Assembly (NCBI RefSeq): GCF_041053055.1
Contig: NZ_CP163443.1
Coordinates: 10,398,394-10,462,393, forward strand
Length of the DNA stretch: 64,000 bases
Source: Streptomyces sp. R41
Lineage (GTDB): Bacteria > Actinomycetota > Actinomycetes > Streptomycetales > Streptomycetaceae
Direction of reading: 5' to 3'
The first letter of the stretch is position 1. Each line of letters opens with the position of its first letter. The position numbers were made by a program, and so were the translations under genes. The notes below the pieces were generated by a model that was not told where the DNA came from, ran no database searches, and saw nothing but the letters and a program-made list of their open reading frames with translations. Shown piece by piece: positions 1 through 6,872 of this stretch.

Positions 1-114
1 GACCGGGGTGGGACCGTCGCGGACCTGTCCTCCCGCCCCCGGGAGTGGGCCGCCCGCGCCTCAAGCGGCTGGCAGAAGCGGGGTCTTGGGGCCGCCTCGG
101 CTGGGCAGCCTTGA
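1..114 (+). CDS. 3' end of an unidentified CDS (partial)
   Basis: An open frame enters from the left edge and ends at TGA 112-114. Its last residues read roughly REWAARASSGWQKRG. With only 37 codons visible no family can be named. It is considered coding because the G/C-rich third positions match the local style and it runs into the window without a start. It could equally be a chance open frame. Confidence 0.3.
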   Translation, partial: DRGGTVADLSSRPREWAARASSGWQKRGLGAASAGQP

Positions 115-162
115 GGAGCGTGCCGCTCGCCGTCTACATCCCCGTGGCGGCGAGGGGCCGTT

Positions 163-318
163 TCAGCCCTTCCTGACGTCCTTGAGGTAGGCCCGGACCA
201 GCTCCTGGCCGTCGGGGCACCGGCCTGATCCCCTCGCGCACTCCCGGCATAGCCGTATGTGTTCCAGGTATGCGTCGTAGCTGCCCTGGGCAGCGGGCCT
301 GATGAAAGTGTCCTGCAT
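163..318 (-). CDS. small Cys-containing hypothetical protein (51 aa)
   Basis: A 51-residue protein starting MQDTFIRPAAQGSYDAYLEH. A strong Shine-Dalgarno (GGGGAGG) lies about six bases before the ATG at 318. The middle holds a CRECARGSGRC motif, three cysteines that could bind metal. It lies 63 nt downstream of the HATPase gene on the same strand, so the two may be co-transcribed. Short Cys-bearing proteins of this kind are common beside Streptomyces XRE/DUF397/HATPase modules. The role is unknown; a regulatory partner is only an inference. Confidence 0.55.
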   Translation of the reverse strand: MQDTFIRPAAQGSYDAYLEHIRLCRECARGSGRCPDGQELVRAYLKDVRKG

Positions 319-381
319 CCGGTGCCTCCCCGCGCCCGTCGGCGCACTCCTTGTTGACCGATTGTCAGCGCAACACCCTCT

Positions 382-996
382 TCACCAAGAACGCGTGCCT
401 TCCTCTGCGGCGGTCGGGTCACGTGCGAGGCAGGTCGGCAGCATGGCCCAGACGGTCTTGCCCGCGGGAACGGTCCTGCCCGCTCGGTAGCGCCAGGTCC
501 AGCCCCAGTGTTCGGACAGAGCGTCGACGATGCGCAGGCCCCGGCCGTGCTCGTCCAAGAGGTCGCTCGTGCGCGGGTATACGGGTGGGCTGTCGCTTGA
601 GTCCGTGACGGCGCACACCAGGTGGGACGGTCGCTGGGTGAGCTTCAGCCACACCTCGGCCTCGCCGTCCGGGGCGTGCTCCATGGCGTGCACCACGGCG
701 TTGGCGGCCAGTTCGGCGACGACGGCGAGGGCGTCGGCGCTGCAGTGGTCCAACGCCCAGTTGCCCAGGGTGCGATGGGTGAAGTCACGCGCCTGGGGGC
801 ACGCCTGTGTGGTGCCGATGAGGCGCAGTACGGCGGTCCTGGATGAGCCGGGCGAAGGCCCCTGGCGCGTGAACTCTCGAGGATTCGAGGCGCTGGAGAG
901 GGCTCCGCGATCGAGGGCGTCGGGCGGCGCGGACCGCTCTGGCAGTGGCGCAGCCGCGCTGGGAAGCCGGGGCGCTTGGTGCACAGGTAACGACAC
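382..996 (-). CDS. ATP-binding protein, RsbW/HATPase_c_2 type
   Basis: A 204-residue protein with a GHKL ATPase fold in its C-terminal two thirds. The N-box reads ELAANAVVHAMEH and the G-box reads DEHGRGLRIVDALSEHWGW. Proteins of this family in Streptomyces are anti-sigma-factor-like serine kinases, or regulators paired with DUF397 and XRE-DUF5753 proteins. GTG 996 was chosen because GGGAGA sits five bases upstream; an in-frame ATG at 1035 lacks a ribosome binding site. The N-terminal 50 residues are Pro/Ala-rich and probably disordered. It is divergent from the DUF397 gene across a 200-bp gap that holds a palindrome. The exact target is unknown. Confidence 0.8.
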   Translation of the reverse strand: MSLPVHQAPRLPSAAAPLPERSAPPDALDRGALSSASNPREFTRQGPSPGSSRTAVLRLIGTTQACPQARDFTHRTLGNWALDHCSADALAVVAELAANAVVHAMEHAPDGEAEVWLKLTQRPSHLVCAVTDSSDSPPVYPRTSDLLDEHGRGLRIVDALSEHWGWTWRYRAGRTVPAGKTVWAMLPTCLARDPTAAEEGTRSW

Positions 997-1081
997 AGCG
1001 TCTCCCTGATGGGACGTCAGCATGCGCCAACACACGGGTTGGCGTCACGGGCTATTATCCACAACCGAAGGCGCCGTCGTG

Positions 1082-1099
1082 CAATTTCACGGGAAATTG
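1082..1099. promoter_or_regulatory. perfect 7-bp inverted repeat, candidate operator
   Basis: CAATTTC-ACGG-GAAATTG lies between the divergent HATPase and DUF397 genes. It is AT-rich in a GC-rich background, which is typical of operators here. The adjacent XRE protein is a plausible binder, but this is inference. Confidence 0.4.
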
Positions 1100-1195
1100 T
1101 GCGTATGGGTGCCGAAGGCACGCGGCACGCGGTGTGATCCGACCCAGTAGGTGGCGAGGTTGCAGGCGTGGCGGAACGTGAGCAAGGAGAGTGCG

Positions 1196-1426
1196 GTGCC
1201 ATCAGTTCCGAACGGAGTGCGGGCGAGTTCACTGGGCGTCCGCTGGATCAAGAGCCGGCACAGCAATGCCGAAGGCAACTGCGTCGAGGTGGCCGCCCTG
1301 GGCGAGGAGGGTATCGCGATGCGCAACTCCCGGGACCCCGACGGCCCGGCCCTCATCTACACGCCGGCCGAAGTTGCCGCCTTCCTGGCCGGTGCGAAGG
1401 ACGGAGAGTTCGACCACCTGCTGTGA
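1196..1426 (+). CDS. DUF397 domain protein
   Basis: A 76-residue protein with the DUF397 signature: WIKSRHSNAEGNCVEVA near the start, then an MRNSRDPDGPAL segment and the final strand before the helix FLAGAKDGEF. DUF397 proteins are small partners of XRE-DUF5753 regulators in actinomycetes (BldB/WhiJ-type systems). GTG 1196 was chosen because AAGGAG lies six bases upstream; longer reading to 1151 has no ribosome site. The XRE gene follows 98 nt downstream on the same strand. Here DUF397 precedes its XRE partner. Confidence 0.85.
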   Translation: MPSVPNGVRASSLGVRWIKSRHSNAEGNCVEVAALGEEGIAMRNSRDPDGPALIYTPAEVAAFLAGAKDGEFDHLL

Positions 1427-1524
1427 AGCGGAGCCGGTCGTCCCCACTTCTGTGGAGGCCTGCAGAAGGAGAGAGCGGGATGCGACAATGCGGTCTGTCG
1501 TCTGCCGGTCTATGGGGAGTCAGG

Positions 1525-2445
1525 ATGTCCGCCGAGTCACCTCTTATCTCCCGTCTCGAACCGTATCTGAACCGGACCGAGCCCGCTCCGACCTTGCTGA
1601 AGATGCTGGTCGGTGTCCAGCTGACGGGCATCCGCGAGGACCTTGGTCTCTCCCAGGACCAGGCAGCGCGAGCCGTGGGATTCAGTCCGGCGAAGCTGTC
1701 GCGCATCGAGGCGGGCAAGGGTCGCCGACCCCCCACGGAAGCCGACGTCCGCGCGCTGCTGGAGCTGTACAAGGCCGACGACTACGAGGCGCAGGTGCTG
1801 CTGCAACTGCTGCGGCGCGCCGGCGAGCCGGGATGGTGGCAGCGCTACGACAAGCGCCTGATGCCCGAGTGGTTCGATCGGCTGGTCGGCCTGCAGGAGG
1901 CGGCCGTCGCCATCCGTACCTTCGAAATCCAGTACGTTCCGGGCCTGTTGCAGGCTCCGGCCTACACCCGGGCGGTCGTGGAACGGGGTCTGCCGACGGC
2001 ACCGGCCCGCGAAGTGCAGCGCCGCGTCGAGCTGCGCATGCGCCGCCGGGAGCTGCTGCAGCGCGCGGATGCCCCGAAACTGTGGGCGATCATCGACGAG
2101 TCCGTCCTGCTACGCGTCCTGGGCAGTCGGGAGGTGATGCGCGAGCAGCTCCAGTACCTCGTCGATATGGCTCAGCGCCCCCATGTGACCGTGCAGATCG
2201 TGCCCCTGGACGTGACGAACGCCTCCGCACCCGCCATCCCCGTCACATACCTGCGCTTCGGCGGCGTCGATCTGCCCGACATCGTGTACCTGGAGCACAT
2301 CAAGAGTGCCGCGTTCCTGGAAGACCGCGACGAGACCGAGGAGTACCGGCTGGTCCTGGACCGGCTGGGTGACGAGGCGCTCAACCCGCGCGAGTCCCTG
2401 GTGCGGCTGCGCGACACCATGGAACAGCGTTACGCCGCTCCGTAA
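1525..2445 (+). CDS. XRE-family regulator with DUF5753
   Basis: A 306-residue protein. Residues about 30-85 form a Cro/CI-type helix-turn-helix (REDLGLSQDQAARAVGFSP then KLSRIEAGKGRRPP). The rest is the DUF5753 sensor domain, with YVPGLLQAPAYTRAVVERG and a central VTVQIVPLDV strand. Such proteins regulate development or secondary metabolism together with DUF397 partners. ATG 1525 follows GGGGAG by six bases; an alternative ATG at 1480 has AAGGAGA and would add 15 residues, so the start is uncertain. The adjacent DUF397 and HATPase genes complete the usual trio. Confidence 0.88.
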   Translation: MSAESPLISRLEPYLNRTEPAPTLLKMLVGVQLTGIREDLGLSQDQAARAVGFSPAKLSRIEAGKGRRPPTEADVRALLELYKADDYEAQVLLQLLRRAGEPGWWQRYDKRLMPEWFDRLVGLQEAAVAIRTFEIQYVPGLLQAPAYTRAVVERGLPTAPAREVQRRVELRMRRRELLQRADAPKLWAIIDESVLLRVLGSREVMREQLQYLVDMAQRPHVTVQIVPLDVTNASAPAIPVTYLRFGGVDLPDIVYLEHIKSAAFLEDRDETEEYRLVLDRLGDEALNPRESLVRLRDTMEQRYAAP

Positions 2446-2489
2446 CCCGTCACCCGGCGAGCGCCTCGGACCCGGGGTACGGCCCCGCT

Positions 2490-3311
2490 CTAGTGGATGC
2501 GGCCCACGCCGCCGAACTCGATCCACTCCTGGGTGAGCTGACGGGGAGCCACCTCACTGTCCGGCCGCCAGGTGGACACCTCCACCAGCCCCGGTTCGAT
2601 GATGTCCAGGCCCTCGAACCACTTCGCGACGTCCTGCTCCTGGCGTACGCGGCCCCAGTGCCCCTGCGTCGCTTGATCCATGAAATTGGTCACGAAGTCG
2701 CGGACCTCGGGATCCTCACTGACCAGCTGACACATCACCATGCAACTGCCGGGGACCAGATGTTCGGCTACACGGCGCACCACAGCCGACGGGCCGTCGG
2801 TGTCGCTGTCCGGGATGCAGTGGAAGACCGAGTTGAACAGCACGGCCACTGGCTGCGAGAAGTCGATCAGGCGCTCGGTGTCGGGGTGGGAGAAGATCCC
2901 GTCGGTGTCCCGCAGGTCGGCCTGGATGACGGCAGTGCGCTCGTTCTGCTCCAGCAGGGCCCGGCCGTGCACCAGGACCATCGGGTCGCTGTCGACGTAC
3001 ACGACGCGGCTGGCCGGGTCGATCCGCTGCGCGACCTGGTGCACGTTGTCCTGGGTAGGCAGACCTGAGCCGTGGTCGACGAACTGCCTGATGCCGTAGT
3101 CGGTGGCCAGTGTCCCGACCACCCGCTGCAGGAAGCGCCGGTTGTTCACCGCCAGGGCGCGTGTGCTGGGTACGACCTTGTCCAGCTCCTCACAGGCCGC
3201 CCGGTCGGACGCGTAGTTGTCCTTGCCGCCCAGGTAGTAGTCGTACATGCGTGCGGCCGTCGGAACCGCGGCATCGATCTTCGTGGACACCTGCTTGCCA
3301 GGCTGCATCAT
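2490..3311 (-). CDS. S-adenosylmethionine-dependent methyltransferase, PF04672 type
   Basis: A 274-residue protein with the family hallmarks: MYDYYLGGKDNYASDR near the N-terminus, DHGSGLPTQDNVHQVAQ as the glycine-rich SAM loop, and YVDSDPMVLVHGRALL. Members are about 270 residues and abundant in Streptomyces. Substrates are mostly unknown. Start chosen at the double ATG (3311) behind GGGGGA; the longer frame to 3356 adds 15 weakly supported residues. It is convergent with the XRE gene. A second member of the same family lies at 29.0-29.9 kb. Confidence 0.85.
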   Translation of the reverse strand: MMQPGKQVSTKIDAAVPTAARMYDYYLGGKDNYASDRAACEELDKVVPSTRALAVNNRRFLQRVVGTLATDYGIRQFVDHGSGLPTQDNVHQVAQRIDPASRVVYVDSDPMVLVHGRALLEQNERTAVIQADLRDTDGIFSHPDTERLIDFSQPVAVLFNSVFHCIPDSDTDGPSAVVRRVAEHLVPGSCMVMCQLVSEDPEVRDFVTNFMDQATQGHWGRVRQEQDVAKWFEGLDIIEPGLVEVSTWRPDSEVAPRQLTQEWIEFGGVGRIH

Positions 3312-3939
3312 TCCCCCAGCTCCGAGACGCGCCATGTGGACTGGCCCGACAGACAATACATCCTAGGGATGCGGCAGTTGGCGACACCAGCCCCCGAGTG
3401 AACCCGGACCGAACGAGATCGTCCACATGTCAGAACTGCGTCGGTGCTTCGGCCTCCTCGCAGTTCTCGCCGCCGTCGCCTGCCTACTCCGCCACCGCAG
3501 CTTCGAAACCCTCTGGCCACATGCCGCAACCGTCCGTGTCCGGACCGGAACTGTCCGGTAGGGATGTCCTGTTGGCGGCAACCGGCCGCTCTGCGTCGTG
3601 ATATTGGTGCGCCGTTGGCGCTGAGATCGATCAGGGCTGTCAGCCACGTCACCCTCACGCTGACCGAGTCCACGGCCCAGTCCTCCAGCGGGACGTCCAC
3701 CGACAGCGGGTAGACCTTGCTCACTTGAACAGCCTGGAGAACGCGGCAGCCTCTCGGTCCCACTTCGTTCCGCCGATCCGGGGCTTGAGACTGGTGAGCT
3801 CGCATGTTGAGGTGTCGCGTATTCCCGCTTGGACGGCCGTGGTTGGTCACTCCGGGTGGTATCGGAGTTCGGGGTCCGTCCTTGGGCCGGTGAATTCACC
3901 GTGGTGCGTTCGAAGCACTTCTGGAAGGGGAGACCGCCG
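3312..3939. other. intergenic stretch without a convincing gene
   Basis: Several overlapping open frames on both strands are present, but none has a ribosome site or recognisable protein pattern. The upstream end should hold the promoter of the methyltransferase at 3311. No repeat or RNA structure was noticed. Confidence 0.4.
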
Positions 3940-4167
3940 GTGGACGTCGTCGCAATTATGGAAGCGTTGGCCGAACAGGGCATAACAGTGCTGTTCAAGG
4001 CTGACGCCGAGCGGATGGCAGAGAGACGCATGCCTTGGACCTTTGTAGCCAGCGGTGCCCCGTTGCGTGAGGACGTCCTTGTGCGAACCGATGCCGCGTC
4101 GGTGGAGCAATGCCTCGCAGTGTGCTTGCCCCGCCTGCGCGAGCTGGGCTTTTCGTTTCCCGAGTGA
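3940..4167 (+). CDS. small hypothetical protein (75 aa)
   Basis: GTG 3940 follows GGGGAG with a seven-base spacing. The product begins VDVVAIMEALAEQGITVLFK and ends RELGFSFPE. It is a compact alpha/beta-looking 75-residue protein with no signal peptide. No family was recognised. Regular amino-acid content and a good ribosome site argue that it is real. Integrase debris follows on the other strand. Confidence 0.55.
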   Translation: MDVVAIMEALAEQGITVLFKADAERMAERRMPWTFVASGAPLREDVLVRTDAASVEQCLAVCLPRLRELGFSFPE

Positions 4168-4198
4168 CGGAGCAGTCAGGGGAGCACATCGCGGCAGC

Positions 4199-4408
4199 TC
4201 ACCGTGTGTGGTCGCCAGGGGCGTACCGGCTCCAGGTCCCGTCGGCCGCGGTCAACAGGCGGGTGGCGGTCTTGTCGTGGTAGCCGAGGGCCTTCGCGAT
4301 GACGGGTGCTGGGGCCTGGAGGACGAGCTGTCGGATCGCGGAAGTCCTGCCGCGTCGCGGAGGGACGCCGATCTCGCGTAGCTGGGCCTGGAGACTGCCA
4401 GAGTTCAT
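4199..4408 (-). pseudogene. C-terminal tail of a tyrosine recombinase/integrase
   Basis: The 69 codons read IRQLVLQAPAPVIAKALGYH followed by DKTATRLLTAADGTWSRYAPG. This matches the usual tail of a class of Streptomyces site-specific integrases (APAPVVADALGY-like helix, then the terminal TWxRYA). The catalytic core is absent. It is therefore a decayed remnant. A core fragment of a similar integrase lies at 34.46-34.72 kb. Confidence 0.6.
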
Positions 4409-4650
4409 GGGTATCGGTCTTCCCTGCGCCGGGTTGACCGGCGACGACGACCATCACCGGCCGACACTGCGGGACCGCACCCCGCGCCCCCGCCGGGAGG
4501 ACCACCGCTGCAGGACGTCGAAACTCTTCTGCCCGGGGCGCACGACTGGGGCGAGTTCTCCTTCTGCCACCGCTCCTTCGAGAGGACTCTTGCGAGCGAT
4601 GACCTGCGGAAACGTGAGCGCGTCCGGGCCTCTCGCAGATGACCATTTGT

Positions 4651-4812
4651 GAGAATCAAAGGAAGTTGCTCGACACCACAGCCTGGCCCAGCCGGGCCGC
4701 CACCCGCACCGCGATCTTCGACTTCATCGAGGGCTGGTACACCTTGCACCGACTGCACAGCAGCCTCGGCTTCCGCAGCCCCGTCGACTACGAGACCGCC
4801 CTCGCGGCCTGA
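4651..4812 (+). pseudogene. IS3-family transposase (OrfB) C-terminal fragment
   Basis: In the frame ending at TGA 4810-4812 the translation includes FDFIEGWYTLHRLHSSLGFR and SPVDYETAL, the conserved end of the IS3 OrfB rve domain. Everything upstream, including the DDE residues, is missing. A palindromic tract just after the stop (around 4813-4850) may be the right IS end. Confidence 0.75.
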
Positions 4813-5277
4813 CCACCACACCGATGGTGTCCGTCAAAGCGGAACAAGCTCATGGCGGGACCGGGGGCCGACAGCGCGGCCGAGGTCCCCGCCCAGAAAC
4901 GACGAGCGGCAGGCAGAGCTGATGGCCTGAGCCACACTCCAGCTGAACGAGGCACAGACAGGTTTGGCTGGGCGGCCGGCGATCGCCCTCTATGCCCCGA
5001 TGGCCTGCTCTCCGTCCCCTTCTGGTGGGATGAGCGGGTACCGCGTGGATATTGGGCGGCGCTGGCGGACGCCACTCGCTGGGACACCGGCGCGCGGACG
5101 GCGCGCGAGGCACCAGGGCGAAACACTGTCGGTGCGCAGTGTCAGACGCCGCGGCCATCGGGCTGCGAAACCGGCGCGGCGCCCTATGGCGGCGCAAAGG
5201 TCCGGCCTTCGGATTTATTGATCTCAGCAGCCGGCCGCCGGGTCTGCGCGATGTGCGGGCCGCTTCCGTGTGCGGCG
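4813..5277. other. intergenic stretch after the IS3 remnant
   Basis: No convincing gene is seen. It lies between the IS3 fragment and the 3' end of the SbnA homologue. The CACCGATGGTG palindrome at its left edge probably belongs to the former IS end. Confidence 0.4.
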
Positions 5278-6264
5278 TCAGGCTGCCTGGGACGCGGTGG
5301 TCAGCGGCTGGGAGCCGAGAACGTCCTCGCCGTACAGGTCCTGCACCCAGTTGGTCTGGTAGACGGTCTCCAGATACCGCTCACCCAGGTCCGGGGCGAT
5401 GGCCACCGAGGTCAGCTGCCGTCCCTCCTGCCCCGCCAGCCAGTCCATCGCGCCGCTGACCACTGTGCCGGTGGAGCCCCCGAACAGAAACCCACGCCTG
5501 GCCAGCCGGTGACAGGCCCGAATGGTGTCGGCCTCCGCCACGCGCACCACATCGTCGACGTAGGACTCGTCCAGCAGCGGCGGGCGCCTGCTGGTGCCCA
5601 GGCCGGGAATCATCCGCCGGCCAGGGGCGCCTCCGAAGGTCACCGAGCCCACGCTGTCGACGGCCACGATGCGCACCGGCCGGTGCCACTCGCGGAAATA
5701 GCGCGCGCAGCCCATCAGGGTCCCGGTGGTGCCGGCCCCGACGAACAGCACATCCAGGTCTGGGAACTGCCGGGCGATGGCCGGGGCGGTCGTTCGGTAG
5801 TGGGCCATGCCGTTGCTGGGGTTGGCGTACTGGTTGAGCCACACATAGCGGTCGTCGGAGGCGCACAGCGCGCGGACGTGGTCGATGCGCGCGCCGAGGA
5901 AGCCGCCGACGGCGTCGGGCTCGGTGATGACGTGCACCTGGCTGCCCAGGGCCTCCATCATCATCCTGGTCGCCAGGTTGCAGCGGGAGTCGGTCACGCA
6001 CAGGAACTGGTATCCCTTGCTGGCCGCGATCACGCTCAGGGCCACGCCCAGGTTGCCCGAGGACGATTCGACCAGCACCGAGCCCGGCGTCAGCAGGCCG
6101 TCGCGTTCGGCGGCCTCGACCATTTCCGTGGCGGCCTTGAGTTTGATCGAGCCGGCGAAATTGAAGCCCTCGCACTTGAGGAACAGGGGGTGCCCGAAGA
6201 TTCCCTCAAGGTCGACGTAGAGGTCGTCCTCGTTGAAGGCCTGGGGGGCGGATATGACGGGCAT
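5278..6264 (-). CDS. sbnA: SbnA-like PLP synthase for L-2,3-diaminopropionate
   Basis: A 328-residue, cysteine-synthase-fold PLP enzyme, the usual length for SbnA. Visible features are NFAGSIKLKAATEM with the PLP lysine, the SSSGNLGVALSV substrate/phosphate loop and the GAGTTGTLMG loop. SbnA condenses O-phospho-L-serine with L-glutamate to N-(1-amino-1-carboxyl-2-ethyl)-glutamate, which SbnB then splits to Dap. The start at 6264 has GAGGAGA just upstream; the open frame to 6687 is intergenic read-through. It is divergent from the synthetase genes, and SbnB closes the opposite end of the locus. Pairing with SbnB makes the Dap assignment strong; ordinary cysteine synthase is less likely. Confidence 0.9.
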   Translation of the reverse strand: MPVISAPQAFNEDDLYVDLEGIFGHPLFLKCEGFNFAGSIKLKAATEMVEAAERDGLLTPGSVLVESSSGNLGVALSVIAASKGYQFLCVTDSRCNLATRMMMEALGSQVHVITEPDAVGGFLGARIDHVRALCASDDRYVWLNQYANPSNGMAHYRTTAPAIARQFPDLDVLFVGAGTTGTLMGCARYFREWHRPVRIVAVDSVGSVTFGGAPGRRMIPGLGTSRRPPLLDESYVDDVVRVAEADTIRACHRLARRGFLFGGSTGTVVSGAMDWLAGQEGRQLTSVAIAPDLGERYLETVYQTNWVQDLYGEDVLGSQPLTTASQAA

Positions 6265-6398
6265 GGTCGTCTCCTCGACTGGAAGGCTCCCGGCTGCTGA
6301 ACCGTCTCGGTGCGGCCCGGGGAGGAATTCGGTGGCGAGCTGCGGCTCGCCCGAATGCCTCCAGTACGCCCAATTCGCGGCAGTCGTGTCATGCCACC

Positions 6399-6417
6399 GA
6401 AATTCGGGGCTTGACGC
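6399..6417 (+). promoter_or_regulatory. box A: GAAATTCGGGGCTTGACGC
   Basis: This 19-bp box ends in TTGACG, a -35-like hexamer, with TATGCG about 17 bp later. It matches box B on the opposite strand at 18 of 19 positions. It could drive the rightward synthetase genes or bind a shared regulator. Confidence 0.5.
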
Positions 6418-6733
6418 GCACCCTGTTCGCGCATATGCGTCCGTGGCCGTGCCCGGGAGTGGGGCTGAACCTCCCACCGGCATCAGGGTCATCCGCCGCT
6501 TCCCGGCACGGCAGCGACCTTGGCCTGCCCCCCCGTGATCCTGCCGCACCGTGGTACCTGTCCCCGCCCGGAAAACGCCGGGTCGGACGGGCAACGCAAT
6601 TCCCGGCCGATTTCCCGGCGGATTGAGACGGGTTCCTGTGATACGCGGTCGTAAGTCGGGCGATGCGCACAGAAAGCAAGGGGACACAGGGAGATGACCG
6701 GCGAAGCGGTCGGGCTATCAAGACCGGCGTGTT

Positions 6734-6752
6734 GCGTCAAGCCCCGAAATTC
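6734..6752 (-). promoter_or_regulatory. box B: GAATTTCGGGGCTTGACGC
   Basis: Read on the minus strand it is box A with one change. TTGACG is followed after 17 bp by TAGCCC, with TTGATA just before. It points towards sbnA and could be that gene's promoter element. Confidence 0.5.
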
Positions 6753-6872
6753 AGGGGCAGGACGGGAAGTCCCCGGCCGGGCCTACTGGAGAGGCGGGCA
6801 TCACGAATCCGTCCGCACCGACCGGTGCCGAACTGGCGCCGACCGAAACGCAAACGTCTTCAAGGAGCTCAC

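Larger units (their letters stand above)
6265..6872. promoter_or_regulatory. long divergent control region of the Dap locus
   Basis: The 608 bp between sbnA and the carrier/membrane protein gene hold no supported gene. They contain two nearly identical 19-bp boxes in inverted orientation (6399-6417 and 6734-6752), listed separately. If both boxes include -35 hexamers, each transcript has a leader of over 400 nt and the two leaders overlap in antisense. Confidence 0.55.

Noticed and set aside
4852..6300. 482-residue plus-strand open frame
   Set aside because: It is the antisense shadow of the SbnA-like gene; its sequence is His/Gly/Val-rich noise with no family pattern.
6399..6752. The 19-bp inverted boxes as ends of a small mobile element
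   Set aside because: No target-site duplication flanks them, and both lie in a functional divergent promoter region.
6663..6872. N-terminal extension of the carrier/membrane protein
   Set aside because: The extension is Arg/Pro-rich and has no ribosome site; GTG 6873 has AAGGAG and starts just before the carrier domain.
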